In this document: positions 10,286 through 17,193 of the stretch, in pieces
How positions within the stretch are numbered: position 1 is the stretch's first letter
Layout: every line of letters begins with the position of its first letter
DNA from: Prochlorococcus marinus str. MIT 0912
Lineage (GTDB): Bacteria > Cyanobacteriota > Cyanobacteriia > PCC-6307 > Cyanobiaceae
Length of the DNA: 64,000 nucleotides
NCBI RefSeq assembly: GCF_027359595.1
Contig: NZ_CP114783.1
Coordinates: forward strand, 1,364,001 to 1,428,000
Direction: 5' to 3'
Translations under genes and position numbers: made by a program
Notes under the pieces: generated by a model
Told to the model about the DNA's origin: nothing
The model's input: the letters and a program-made list of their open reading frames with translations, nothing else
Databases searched by the model: none

Positions 10286-10507
10286 CTGTTTCTCTATGTA
10301 GAGAACATAGGACAAGGGGACAAAATCACCGAATTGAAACAGGATGTAATATGATTTACTTAATCTCTGTATGAATGTCTAAAACGGGAATATTAGAGAG
10401 TAGATATGTCTCCTATGCGTTTCACACGAGAATTGTAGAAAACATAGCTGAGTGAGGAACAGGGATTACAAGGAATATTTGGGGTAAGAACTATTGAGTG
10501 GGAATAG
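10286..10507. repeat. att-like core copy 2 (10487-10507) with left flank and inverted arm-like repeat
   Basis: The core at 10487-10507 reads R-T-I-E-W-E-stop, one codon different from guaA. GTAGAGAA, the reverse complement of TTCTCTAC, lies at 10298-10305 within TTCTCTATGTAGAGAA, so this core has inverted arms on both sides. The stretch 10336-10507 aligns along its length with 20155-20336 upstream of the second TPR gene, showing a shared boundary cassette. Confidence 0.65.
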
Positions 10508-10685
10508 TTTAGGGCAGTAAAATGTAGTCAGTCACTCAAAAATCTACTTCCACACGACTTCCACTTGTCACCTTGTCACCTTCTCTACAGAGAAATCGTA
10601 GATAGTTCATTTTCTCTACACTTGTTGTTTGAATATCTAGGATTTGTTGCTAAGAATCTATGAACGACTTCTCTACATATTTTTG
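10508..10685. repeat. phased TTCTCTAC repeats right of core 2
   Basis: TTCTCTAC occurs at 10581-10588, 10612-10619 and 10669-10676, with the same 31 and 57 spacing as right of guaA. The intervening ACAGAGAAATCGTAGATAGT is also conserved. The spacing supports an arm-site interpretation. Confidence 0.6.
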
Positions 10686-10699
10686 TATACTCAGTATTT

Positions 10700-10775
10700 A
10701 AAAAGGTACAACAAGACCTGCTCGAACGGAGGTCTTTTTTAAGATCATTCGCAAATGTTTTCTTACTCTAATTTT
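10700..10775 (-). pseudogene. decayed Yfr2-type RNA gene
   Basis: AAGACCTGCTCGAACGGAGGTCTTTTTT is a terminator-like hairpin followed by AGATCATTCGCAAATGTTTTCTTA. This resembles the Yfr2 copy at 17532-17625 (AGATCAGGCGCAAGTGTTTC), but the second GGAAACA and the 5' stem are lost. Confidence 0.4.
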
Positions 10776-10776
10776 T

Positions 10777-11094
10777 TTAATCATCAAAATAAGAGCATGT
10801 GTAGTTGACTAATTCTAAAACCTCTAAACAAAATGAAGAATTTTTGGGGACATTAAAATCCATACCCTCTGTTATTAATGTCCAATCTTGATCACCTTCA
10901 ATTTTGACGTTTAGTTTTCCAGAATGGATTTGCATGAGTTCTCTTGACGCAGTTTTAAATTCATATCCACCCTCCAACATCACTCCTAATGTTTTTTTTG
11001 AATCATCTTTTTAAAAGATGTTTCAACTAATAACTTTACCTTCAAAATAAATATTTGCTAATTTATCAACATCTACATTTTGATAGTTATCCAT
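10777..11094 (-). pseudogene. ppnP: PpnP-like cupin (pyrimidine/purine nucleoside phosphorylase), broken by two in-frame stops
   Basis: The last 68 codons match the small cupin PpnP (YaiE) well (VMLEGGYEFKTAS, SGKLNVKI, DWTLITEGMDFNVPKNSSF). Upstream in the same frame the N-terminus is also recognisable from ATG 11094 (MDNYQNVDVDKLANIYFEGKVIS). A TGA at 11023-11025 and a TAA four codons later interrupt the link to KDDSKKTLGVMLEGG. The intact family length is about 94 aa. A truncated product from the internal ATG at 10983 is possible, but it would lack the first strand of the barrel. Confidence 0.8.
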
Positions 11095-11142
11095 TTAGAA
11101 ATTCCTGAGTCTAATTTTCTAATCACTAATCATAATCTATAG

Positions 11143-11328
11143 ATGTTGAATTTCATTTATGCACTTGTTATCCCAGTATTGATCTTGGGATTGCTTTATC
11201 TATTCATTATTGAAAATAATGGTCTTCCAGATTGGATGGAACGTGTCTCAAGAAATAGTGGTTCCGTTTGGACTTATGGAATTATTGCCATCGCCCTAGT
11301 TGGAATTCTTAGATATCTGATTCGATGA
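11143..11328 (+). CDS. small two-segment membrane protein
   Basis: 61 aa with hydrophobic segments at about residues 3-23 and 44-60, separated by a polar stretch (LPDWMERVSRNSGS). The family is not recognised. It ends directly before the convergent DUF1651 gene, which ends at 11329. Confidence 0.6.
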   Translation: MLNFIYALVIPVLILGLLYLFIIENNGLPDWMERVSRNSGSVWTYGIIAIALVGILRYLIR

Positions 11329-11604
11329 CTAAGCAGCAGCATCACTTATCTGATGTTCCATTAGTTCCCAATCTTGAGTTAAGAGTTCATGCCAAGTTTC
11401 TATAGCAGATTCGAGATCAATTCTTCTTGTATTTTTTAATTTGGTTGGAGTGCCATCCTCAAGGCAATACCAGACTTGTGTATACACTCTCGGAAATGCC
11501 ATTTCGGATTTGGGATCACGAATAAAGAACATACAAAATTCTCTAGTGGGTGACACTAACCATCCTGTTGGAGTTGGCAATGTTTCTTTAATTGCTTGAT
11601 TCAT
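11329..11604 (-). CDS. DUF1651 family protein
   Basis: 91 aa from ATG 11604 (preceded by GAGAG); an upstream ATG at 11631 would run into the leader terminator. GWLVSPTREFCMFFIRDPKS and RRIDLESAIETWHELL are typical of DUF1651, a small soluble family abundant in Prochlorococcus and Synechococcus with no known function. A decayed copy at 21825-22008 starts at the equivalent ATG, supporting this start. It follows leader cassette A1, so it is probably controlled by that leader. Confidence 0.8.
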   Translation of the reverse strand: MNQAIKETLPTPTGWLVSPTREFCMFFIRDPKSEMAFPRVYTQVWYCLEDGTPTKLKNTRRIDLESAIETWHELLTQDWELMEHQISDAAA

Positions 11605-11625
11605 AATTCTCTCTTTAATTCGAGG

Positions 11626-11745
11626 CATCAAAAAAGCACCTTGCTCACTGGTATTACGCAGGTGCTTTATGAGTTAGGACTATTTGTGTGAGGAATGTCC
11701 TAGTACAGGTATACTATTAAGATTGTTTGGAGTCGTCAAGTGATT
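11626..11745 (-). promoter_or_regulatory. promoter/leader cassette A1: sigma70 promoter, Yfr1-motif hairpin, terminator hairpin
   Basis: Minus strand: -35 TTGACG (+ 11734-11739), 17-base spacer, -10 TAGTAT (+ 11711-11716). Then comes a hairpin with stem TAGGAC/GTCCTA whose loop reads ATTCCTCACACAAATA, and an intrinsic-terminator stem AAGCACCT/AGGTGCTT followed by T6. The DUF1651 start is about 25 bases beyond. The element could be a transcription attenuator or a free small RNA; the loop shares CCUCACACA with Yfr1. Confidence 0.6.
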
Positions 11746-11751
11746 TGCATT

Positions 11752-11792
11752 AAAAAAGGGGGGGCGAGATTTTGGTCGCCCCCTTTAAGTTC
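11752..11792. terminator. GC-rich hairpin H1 (GGGGGCGA/TCGCCCCC)
   Basis: A stem around loop GATTTTGG flanked by A-rich and T-rich sides can act as a terminator in both directions. It is a member of a repeated family (see 12268, 14184, 15178, 17014, 17765). Confidence 0.65.
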
Positions 11793-11860
11793 AGTACTTG
11801 TCTAATGGTTCATCAGACCAAAGTGAGTTAAAACAATAAGGAGTAAGTAGTTAATTGAAA

Positions 11861-12088
11861 ATGGATAGTAAAGAATATGATTGGATTTTTGTTTATAAGA
11901 TTCGTGATTCAGGTGATGTGATTTATAAAGTCACTATTCCATCAGAACGAAAAGAAGATGCAGTTGAAATATTTAAGAGAGAACATCCTGATGGATTGAT
12001 CTGTAGTGGTATCAGGAGAGGTGATTTTAAATTGATACCATTCAAGGAACTATCTTCACGTGATCCTTGGGAAGAGATTGCTTCGTAA
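11861..12088 (+). CDS. hypothetical 75-aa soluble protein
   Basis: ATG 11861 or TTG 11855, with AAGGAG at 11837. The sequence (DWIFVYKIRDSGDVIYKV, AVEIFKREHPDGLICSGIRRGDFKLI) has alternating strand-helix character. The next gene begins at the base after its stop, so the two are translationally coupled. The family is not recognised. Confidence 0.65.
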   Translation: MDSKEYDWIFVYKIRDSGDVIYKVTIPSERKEDAVEIFKREHPDGLICSGIRRGDFKLIPFKELSSRDPWEEIAS

Positions 12089-12259
12089 GTGATATTCAAA
12101 TCAAATCAAGGCAAATCCTTTACCAAAGAAGAAGCAATAGATCTAATGGTGTCATTGAGTGCAACTGATGCAAATTCCGAAAAGAAGTGGAGAGGTTTCT
12201 ACAACTCTTTATCGCAGACAGAACTTCAGGATGAATGGGATGAGTATTGGAAACCTTAA
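12089..12259 (+). CDS. 56-aa microprotein, paralogue of 22984-23154
   Basis: GTG start abutting the upstream TAA. The protein (FKSNQGKSFTKEEAIDLMVS, then WRGFYNSLSQTEL, DEWDEYW) is about 70 per cent identical to the protein at 22984-23154, and most differences at DNA level fall at third positions, so both look selected as protein. A third, broken copy lies at 23745-23905. Function unknown. Confidence 0.75.
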   Translation: MIFKSNQGKSFTKEEAIDLMVSLSATDANSEKKWRGFYNSLSQTELQDEWDEYWKP

Positions 12260-12267
12260 TTTCTTCC

Positions 12268-12446
12268 ATTAAAGAAGGGGGCAAGATTTTGGTTGCCCCC
12301 TTTAAGTTCAGCACTTTTGGATCCGTGTGAACAATCCATTTCCTTTACTAACCACTTCCCTGACCTACGGGAACAAAGTGCTAGAACTCCAACCCAGTTC
12401 TAATCAACCTGAATGATTGGAACATGAGAGAAAACACCTGTTTTAT
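12268..12446. repeat. hairpin repeat H2 with about 140 bp conserved tail
   Basis: CCATTAAAGAAGGGGGCAA, loop GATTTTGG, then the complementary stem, followed by GTTCAGCACTT, a middle part, and TGCTAGAACTCCAACC. The tail aligns with the tails at 14222-14356, 17047-17185 and 17804-17945. The stem changes from GGGGGCAA/TTGCCCCC here to GGGAGCGA/TCGCTCCC at 14190, a compensated change. Confidence 0.6.
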
Positions 12447-12450
12447 GGCA

Positions 12451-12535
12451 TTAAGAAAGGGACTCTGCTGCTTCAGCGACCTTGAGTCCCTCTCTTCATT
12501 TACAGAACTATGTGTGAGGAGTTGTTCTATTTTTA
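12451..12535 (-). ncRNA. candidate small RNA B1 with Yfr1-type loop motif
   Basis: On the minus strand, stem AGAAC/GTTCT encloses ACTCCTCACACA (+ 12511-12522), followed by a long terminator stem GAGGGACTC/GAGTCCCTTTC. A near copy lies at 15422-15515. ACUCCUCACAC is the hallmark single-stranded motif of the cyanobacterial RNA Yfr1; here it sits inside a hairpin loop. It could also be the 3' UTR of the gene at 12584. Confidence 0.6.
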
Positions 12536-12583
12536 CCTTTCTAATCAAATCTAGAAAGGGGAAGCATCAGAAATTATTCCTAA

Positions 12584-13066
12584 TTAGCAATCAGCGTTAG
12601 CAATGCCCATGCCGAGAACAGCACCTAAAGGAATTGACCATGCATAAGCATCTTTCTTGGAGATTGCAGCAGCAAGACCACCTCCAAGCAATCCACCTGT
12701 CGTTGCATTACTTGAACTACAACTTCCTCCACTAGTTCGATAACTCCGAGAAACTAATACTTGCTGATGAGTTGGTCTGTAATACCTGCGATGCGTGTGA
12801 GGGAAATAATGAACGTGATTATGGTGATGACGATATTTGCGAACTGGTGGATTCCAACTCAATGAAGAGCAAGGGACTTCGACTTTATCCAGATAGGACT
12901 TCACATAACCTTTTGATGATCTAGTTCCAGGAACATATTCCTCTTTATAGATTTCCTTGTAGCAAGTTCGTTGAGTTGTATATCCCCTCTGGTGATGATA
13001 TCCCTCTGCCATTGCTGCCATTGGAGAAAAAAGCATTGCAGTTAGAACTAATGGTTGGATTCTCAT
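12584..13066 (-). CDS. secreted His/Tyr-rich glycine-zipper protein
   Basis: 160 aa. Residues 1-20 are a signal peptide (MRIQPLVLTAMLFSPMAAMA). The middle is rich in His, Tyr and Arg (KYRHHHNHVHYFPHTHRRYY), and the C-terminus carries a glycine-zipper-like hydrophobic segment (TTGGLLGGGLAAAIS). Probably periplasmic or outer-membrane associated; the His clusters might bind metal, but this is conjecture. A frameshifted paralogue lies at 20398-20878. Confidence 0.7.
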   Translation of the reverse strand: MRIQPLVLTAMLFSPMAAMAEGYHHQRGYTTQRTCYKEIYKEEYVPGTRSSKGYVKSYLDKVEVPCSSLSWNPPVRKYRHHHNHVHYFPHTHRRYYRPTHQQVLVSRSYRTSGGSCSSSNATTGGLLGGGLAAAISKKDAYAWSIPLGAVLGMGIANADC

Positions 13067-13254
13067 CAGTCACCTTTACCACTAATAGAAACATAGGATT
13101 TTTTTGATCTAATGACCAGCAATTAAGACAGTATTAGAAGTGATTTGGGTGCATTTAGGTAAGAGATTTTTTACCCCTGAGGTGATCAGAACTTTTTCTC
13201 TCAAAATCACCTCCTCAGAACTTCCACACGATTATTTTGTGATATAATATCCTT

Positions 13255-13480
13255 GAAAACCCCTATTATCACTAAATTTTAGTTATAGATTAAAAGTTGT
13301 AGTTCCACGTGAGTCCAAAGTAAAAATTGACTAATCTAGTTCCAATGGTTTTGGGAGACGTGTTCCCTTGCCACCTTCTCTGTAATGACATCGTAGAAAG
13401 TTTGTTTTCTCTACAGTCGTGGTTTGTTTTGATGGACCAGTTTCCAAGAATCTTTTTACGAGTTCTCTACGCATTGAAAA
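13255..13480. repeat. arm-like repeat block without a clear guaA core
   Basis: TAGTTATAGATTAAAAGTTGT at 13280-13300 and GTTCCACGTG also occur near 16855. TTCTCTGT/TTCTCTAC copies at 13377, 13407 and 13463 keep the 30 and 56 spacing. The core position reads CCCTATTATCACTAAAT, too diverged to call. Probably a decayed element end. Confidence 0.5.
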
Positions 13481-13490
13481 ATTCTTAGTA

Positions 13491-13736
13491 TCAAAAATGT
13501 TTATTTTTTTCTATTACTAAATCGACTAATTGTTTTTTATTGAGTTTGGAAATTTTGTCTATACCAACCAGCATTGCCCTCAATTCGCTATTGGTCTTTT
13601 GCATCAGTACCGATTTCTGATCAACAAATATTCCTTTCTTTAGGATCGAAAGAAGAGTTGAGAAGGCATCAAAAATTGCAATTGAAGAGATGATGCAAAA
13701 CATCATCACAGAATCAGTGGTGGTAGTTAAATTCAT
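13491..13736 (-). CDS. small membrane protein with Rho-N/SAP-like tail
   Basis: ATG 13736 (81 aa) is preferred; the longer ORF to 13844 would overlap the Cys-rich gene. One membrane segment (VMMFCIISSIAIFDAFSTLL) is followed by KTNSELRAMLVGIDKISKLN, a helix pair like those found in many picocyanobacterial small proteins. Function unknown. Confidence 0.55.
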   Translation of the reverse strand: MNLTTTTDSVMMFCIISSIAIFDAFSTLLSILKKGIFVDQKSVLMQKTNSELRAMLVGIDKISKLNKKQLVDLVIEKNKHF

Positions 13737-13764
13737 TGGTTTTGAGGAAATAATTTTTGGTTTG

Positions 13765-14049
13765 CTAGGCAACTTCTGGACACCATCCAATTTGTAATAC
13801 CCTCTTCTTTTGCCAGTTAAGGCAACGCTTTGTGAGATGTTCACCTTGAGGGATAAGACGTTGGTGAAGACGACAAGTCAAAAGAGTGACGCATGATTTA
13901 TCGCACGTATAAGTGAAGTGTTCATACGTAAGACAAACAGAACTTCCTCTGGACTTCACCAGTTCCAGATTAGTGAAATAACACCACTCTTCTGGATTCT
14001 CCAGTGCTTCAACTGGACCAACAACTTTTGGTGTTTTAATTCGACCCAT
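13765..14049 (-). CDS. Cys/His-rich small protein, paralogue of 49733-50014
   Basis: 94 aa from ATG 14049, preceded by AAGGAGAACCAAG, a strong ribosome site; an upstream start at 14133 would lie inside the leader cassette. The C-terminal half has regularly placed cysteines and histidines (YTCDKSCVTLLTCRLHQRLI, C-LNW, IGWCPEVA), possibly a zinc-binding fold. The motif is shared with the protein at 49733-50014 in the other island. It has its own leader cassette at 14080-14175. Confidence 0.7.
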   Translation of the reverse strand: MGRIKTPKVVGPVEALENPEEWCYFTNLELVKSRGSSVCLTYEHFTYTCDKSCVTLLTCRLHQRLIPQGEHLTKRCLNWQKKRVLQIGWCPEVA

Positions 14050-14079
14050 CTTGGTTCTCCTTGTGAGAAGAGGCAAAAA

Positions 14080-14175
14080 AAGCACGATGCTCACTTCGTG
14101 CTTCCTTTGTCGGTTTAGTGATGGGGATAACACTAATACAAACGTACTATATTTGTCTATTAGGTCAAGTCACCT
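14080..14175 (-). promoter_or_regulatory. promoter/leader cassette A3 upstream of the Cys-rich gene
   Basis: Minus strand: TTGACC, a shortened spacer, TAGTAC (+ 14144-14149), hairpin TTAGTG/CACTAA with loop TTATCCCCAT, then a perfect terminator stem AAGCACGA/TCGTGCTT followed by T7, ending about 30 bases before ATG 14049. Compared with cassette A1 both stems have changed but still pair, which supports RNA-level selection. Confidence 0.6.
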
Positions 14176-14183
14176 ATTTTTTC

Positions 14184-14356
14184 CATTAAAGAAGGGAGCG
14201 AGATTTTGGTCGCTCCCTTTGAGTCAAGCACTCAACTGGCTGAACTAAATTTCCATCCTTTATTTAACTTTGACCCACAGAAGGTGCTGTGACTCCTAAT
14301 TCATTAATAACAAATGAAGATCCGTTGAACATGAGAAAAAACTCCTGTTTAACCAA
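14184..14356. repeat. hairpin repeat H3 with conserved tail
   Basis: GAAGGGAGCGA, loop GATTTTGG, TCGCTCCCTTT, then a tail with CAAGCACT, GTGCTGTGACTCCTAATTC and ACATGAGAAAAAACTCCTG that matches the tail of H2. Confidence 0.55.
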
Positions 14357-14419
14357 TCACCCAATAATCTTTGTATTTTCTGAGAATGAGTTTGAGAAGA
14401 TCGAGACATTCTTTTTATC

Positions 14420-14554
14420 TCAATATTTCAACTGAAAGTAATAAGGAACAAGGTGTGGAAGTGTTCCCAGTGAGATTAAAAGGACAGAAAACCAAAAAAA
14501 GATCGATGAAAGATTATTTGACCCATTGGATCTGAAACTACGTGTTACTTGCAT
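14420..14554 (-). CDS. 44-aa single-span membrane microprotein
   Basis: ATG 14554 is preceded by AGGAGGTCTAATT, an almost perfect ribosome site. After a polar N-terminus (MQVTRSFRSNGSNN), a hydrophobic segment (SSIFFWFSVLLISLGTL) spans the membrane. It is 29 bases downstream of the gene at 14584 with a near-identical ribosome site, so the two form an operon. Confidence 0.6.
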   Translation of the reverse strand: MQVTRSFRSNGSNNLSSIFFWFSVLLISLGTLPHLVPYYFQLKY

Positions 14555-14583
14555 AATTAGACCTCCTGTTAGTTCAATGTTTT

Positions 14584-14769
14584 TTAGTAGTCCATTGAGC
14601 AGTTACCAAACTGCAAGCATTTATTCTCGTAATCGACCTCATCAAAAACAGTTTCATAATTCGAAACCAGATCGCACCAATCGTTCCCTTGCATAGGAAC
14701 TCCACAAGATTTCGAGAATGTTTCCTTTACGTCTTCGATTGCATGTTTAAAAGAATTAACGCATGACAT
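14584..14769 (-). CDS. 61-aa cysteine-containing small protein
   Basis: ATG 14769 is preceded by AGGAGGTCTAACC. Five cysteines (MSCVNSF, KSCGVP, DWCDL, NKCLQFGNCS) in an acidic helix-rich sequence. First gene of a two-gene microoperon. TAGATATAAAGC about 30 bases upstream may hold the -10. Function unknown. Confidence 0.6.
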   Translation of the reverse strand: MSCVNSFKHAIEDVKETFSKSCGVPMQGNDWCDLVSNYETVFDEVDYENKCLQFGNCSMDY

Positions 14770-15177
14770 GGTTAGACCTCCTAATAGTTCCTTGCTTTAT
14801 ATCTACTCCTCCTAATTCAAAAAATCCATAGAACAAAAACCCTAAAGTATTAACTCTGAGTACCGCACACAGAAAGGCCCCTGAAACTAATCAGGGGTTT
14901 GGGTTGTCCCGACCATTGCAGAGACCGCACGAAAGGTGATTCTGTTCACATCAGGAGGTTTGAGATGCCTCCTTAGAGTCAATGCACATTTCCCCTTTTT
15001 AAATCTCTTCGAGAGTTCGATGACTCTTGATTTATGTCTACTCCCCTTATTAGAAAATATCTATACAGAGAACCCAAATGTAGAAATACTTTGGTGTTCT
15101 TACCCATAGCAATTTCCATTCAGTACTAGTAAAACAGTCTAAGGAGTCAACGCACTTCCTTAGGTCTGGAGTGATGG
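14770..15177. other. noncoding stretch with a minus-strand terminator hairpin and a duplicated promoter-like segment
   Basis: The segment at 14802-14848 (ATCTACTCCTCCTAATTC ... AACAAAAACCC) is repeated imperfectly at 15037-15080 (GTCTACTCCCCTTATTAG ... GAGAACCC). At 14876-14905 the minus strand forms AACCCCTGATTAGTTTCAGGGGCC, terminator-like. GGAGGCATCTCAAACCTCC at about 14953-14975 is another hairpin. An unrecognised small RNA may lie between 15080 and 14876; no ORF is convincing. Confidence 0.35.
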
Positions 15178-15214
15178 ACTCAAAGGGGGCGACCAAAATC
15201 TCGCCCCCTTACTT
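15178..15214. terminator. hairpin H4, inverted orientation
   Basis: AAAGGGGGCGACCAAAATCT continues into the complementary stem; it is the reverse complement of H1. It sits just before the gene at 15231. Confidence 0.6.
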
Positions 15215-15230
15215 AATTCGAGGTATCTCT

Positions 15231-15401
15231 ATGACTAGAAAAAGAGACAAGATCTGGACAGCAATTATTGCAACTAAGCAATGGTTCACCAAACTTTTTA
15301 CAAGTGAAGCAGATGCTTTAGTTGATGACTTCGGAAATAATCCACCACCAGAGATAGGAACTCAATCTTATTCAGGAGATATCCACGATAAAGGAGACTG
15401 A
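15231..15401 (+). CDS. hypothetical 56-aa protein
   Basis: ATG 15231 is preferred; the frame extends to 15171 but that part is hairpin H4. The sequence (MTRKRDKIWTAIIATKQWF, then an acidic tail with NNPPPEIGTQSY) has a basic amphipathic N-terminus and no membrane segment. GAGG lies at 15220. The family is not recognised. Confidence 0.5.
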   Translation: MTRKRDKIWTAIIATKQWFTKLFTSEADALVDDFGNNPPPEIGTQSYSGDIHDKGD

Positions 15402-15421
15402 TTTAATTAATTAACAATGGT

Positions 15422-15515
15422 ATTAAGAAAGGGACCCTGCTGCTTCAGCGACCTTGAGTCCCTCTCTTCATGTACAGAACGGATTGTGTGAGGAGTTGTT
15501 CTGCTTTTCCTTTTC
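15422..15515 (-). ncRNA. candidate small RNA B2 with Yfr1-type loop motif
   Basis: CAGAACAACTCCTCACACAA is followed by the pairing arm GTTCTG and the same terminator as B1 (GAGGGACTC ... GGGTCCCTTTC). The motif is at + 15485-15496. No gene follows it in the same direction, so it is free-standing. Confidence 0.6.
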
Positions 15516-15692
15516 TAATCAATTCCACCAAGGGTCTGCATCCGAAAAAATTCCTAATTAGATATCGTCCTCACTGTTTCCGAATGGGTTGTATCTGATA
15601 TCAAAAATCAAAACTAATGCTGTGCTTAAAAGCAGTAATCCTAAAACAACTTGGGGAAGTGGAAATATGATTAAACCATCCTAGAAAAGGAA
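15516..15692. other. no recognisable feature
   Basis: AT-rich stretch with no convincing ORF; the minus strand at about 15555-15640 has a short hydrophobic frame without a ribosome site. Confidence 0.3.
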
Positions 15693-15792
15693 CAAAAAAA
15701 CCGCCCAGTTCTGTTAGGGCGGTTTCTTTGTGAGATCAGGCGCAAGTGTTTCCTTGTTTCCACTGCGGAGGATCTCAACTCCTCACAAATTA
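15693..15792 (-). ncRNA. Yfr2-family small RNA, copy Y1
   Basis: On the minus strand two GGAAACA motifs (+ 15747-15753 and 15755-15761) sit in a loop closed by GCAGTG/CACTTGC and GAGATC/GATCTC. A perfect terminator AACCGCCC/GGGCGGTT with T7 follows. Tandem GGAAACA and this fold are typical of cyanobacterial Yfr2-5 RNAs. The 5' end carries TGTGAGGAGTT (+ 15777-15787), an exact 11-nt complement to the loop of the neighbouring B3 RNA. Known Yfr2 copies are abundant but of unclear function. Confidence 0.75.
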
Positions 15793-15879
15793 AACTTAAT
15801 CAACGTTTTTGATAAGAGGTAGGCTGAGTATTTGAGTTCTTCAACTGTCACATGTGCCAATTTTGTACAATCAACCATT

Positions 15880-15965
15880 AAAAAAGCACCCTACTTACGC
15901 GAAGTCGAGTGCCTTTTTACAACAGAACTATTGTGTGAGGAGTTGTTCTGTTATTTATTTTCTAC
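15880..15965 (-). ncRNA. candidate small RNA B3 with Yfr1-type loop motif
   Basis: Stem AACAGAAC/GTTCTGTT encloses AACTCCTCACACAATA; a terminator (GGCACTCGAC ... GGGTGCTTTTTT) follows. It lies directly upstream of Yfr2 copy Y1 on the same strand. The motif is at + 15932-15943. Confidence 0.65.
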
Positions 15966-16054
15966 TCCTATTTGCACCTTTTGTCACTACTAAAAAGACA
16001 AACTGATGAGAAACTACAAAATAGGAATAAGAACAAAGGATCCAAGAATAAAAA

Positions 16055-16132
16055 GTGGCGACCTTTCACGAGTTCTATCAATCATTAGATCCTGAATCAA
16101 ATAAACTTTCTGAGTGGATTCAGGAAAAATAG
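16055..16132 (+). pseudogene. 25-codon remnant resembling the N-terminus of a restriction-type helicase
   Basis: GTG start, ATFHEFYQSLDPESNKLSEW, then stop. From memory FYQSLDPD.N is the usual N-terminus of large type III-like helicases in picocyanobacteria. The rest of such a gene is absent, so this may be a stub left by deletion, or a coincidental short frame. Confidence 0.3.
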
Positions 16133-16138
16133 AAGATT

Positions 16139-16501
16139 ATGGATGAAACTTGGTTAAAAGAACTCAATCAAAGAAATCTTGAGTTGGAAGGAGAAGATAG
16201 TGCGAAATGGGATGGTGCAACTGTCTCTGTTTCCTCCTCAGTTTTAAACAAATTAAGTCAGGCAGAACAAGGAAAATTTGAGATTACTGAATTCAAAAGA
16301 GCAACGAATGAAATTGAGCATTGGGCACGAGTAGAAGAAATATGCGATTTCTTTGGAGTTGCAGACCCTGATCTAGCAGGAGATGTCTATGTCAGAAAGT
16401 TCAAAAACTTAACTGTAGATCAAGAGAGTAGATGGATGGATTTAAAAGATATTAATGATGAGATACCTGAGGGTTTTGGCGTAAAAATCGATCGGAGTTA
16501 A
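16139..16501 (+). CDS. hypothetical 120-aa acidic protein
   Basis: Starts at ATG 16139. Polar, helix-rich sequence with no membrane segment and no recognised motif (EITEFKRATNEIEHWARVEE, DPDLAGDVYVRKFKNLTVDQ). Its codon use is like the neighbours. Upstream GAAAAATAGAAG gives only a weak ribosome site. Confidence 0.6.
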   Translation: MDETWLKELNQRNLELEGEDSAKWDGATVSVSSSVLNKLSQAEQGKFEITEFKRATNEIEHWARVEEICDFFGVADPDLAGDVYVRKFKNLTVDQESRWMDLKDINDEIPEGFGVKIDRS

Positions 16502-16554
16502 GGAAAGGCAAAGAATTCTTTGCTCCTTTGCCAATGAAAAAATTTGCTAATTGA

Positions 16555-16700
16555 TGGTTCCACGTGAGTTCCACGTGGTAAAATAAGTGGGCAAATCCTT
16601 GTCCATTACTCAATAATTTAAGCAAGTGCTATTGACTGCGAATAGCATTGACTACTATAAAATAGTTATAAATCAAAAGACATACTTCATCGTGGAATCT
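16555..16700. repeat. decayed att-like core copy 4 with GTTCCACGTG repeats
   Basis: TTCCACGTGAGTTCCACGTGG at 16559-16579 contains two copies of a CACGTG palindrome. The core at 16626-16645 (GTGCTATTGACTGCGAATAG) and the following TTGACTACTATAAAATAGTT align with guaA's end and its downstream ATCGACTACTAGAACGTAGT. Confidence 0.45.
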
Positions 16701-16756
16701 GTTTTATTTGGTAGTGACAGAGTGACAAGGGATCTCAAGTAGGTACTTCACCGTTT

Positions 16757-16985
16757 AACTTATATTTAAGAAACCCAGTTAATCACTACGTTTTAGCACC
16801 CCATATATGGTAGGTACTATTGAGTGGGAGTGAATGTAACTACTCAAAGTTAGTTATAGATTAAAAGTTGTGTTCCACGTTTCACCTTCTCTGTAAAGAA
16901 ATCGAATATAGTTTGCTTTCTCTGCACTTATGTTTTTTTTAGATTGATTTTCTCAGAATCTATTAACGACTTCTTTACGCATTAA
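16757..16985. repeat. att-like core copy 5 (16813-16833) with both flanks
   Basis: The core reads GGT ACT ATT GAG TGG GAG TGA, which is G-T-I-E-W-E-stop with only synonymous changes from guaA (GGA to GGT, GAA to GAG, TAG to TGA). The left flank matches that of core 1. Right of it TTCTCTGT at 16887, TTCTCTGC at 16918 and TTCTTTAC at 16971 keep the arm-like spacing. Confidence 0.65.
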
Positions 16986-17013
16986 ATATTTATGATTTCA
17001 ACAAACATATTGA

Positions 17014-17185
17014 ATGAAAAAGGGGGCTAGATTTTTGTCGCTCCCTTTTAGTTCAGAAATGATATTTCAACTGAACTTTTCTATCAGTACTAACCAATTG
17101 CGACCGACTGGAACGAAAGTGCGAGAACTCCTGATTTATTTCTAATTCTTCTATGATTCATACTCAAAGGTTAGAAATGCCTGAT
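17014..17185. repeat. hairpin repeat H5 with conserved tail (degenerate)
   Basis: AAAAGGGGGCTAGATTTTTG and TCGCTCCCTTTT form an imperfect stem; the tail has GTTCAGAAATGATATTTC, ACCGACTGGAACGAAAGTGC and GAACTCCTG as in H2. Confidence 0.5.
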
Positions 17186-17193
17186 TAGCTCTT

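Noticed and set aside
12120-12314. Minus-strand 64-aa ORF
   Set aside because: Antisense to the duplicated 56-aa gene and begins inside hairpin H2.
13918-14248. Two plus-strand ORFs opposite the Cys-rich gene and its leader
   Set aside because: Antisense to a gene with a strong ribosome site and a conserved paralogue.
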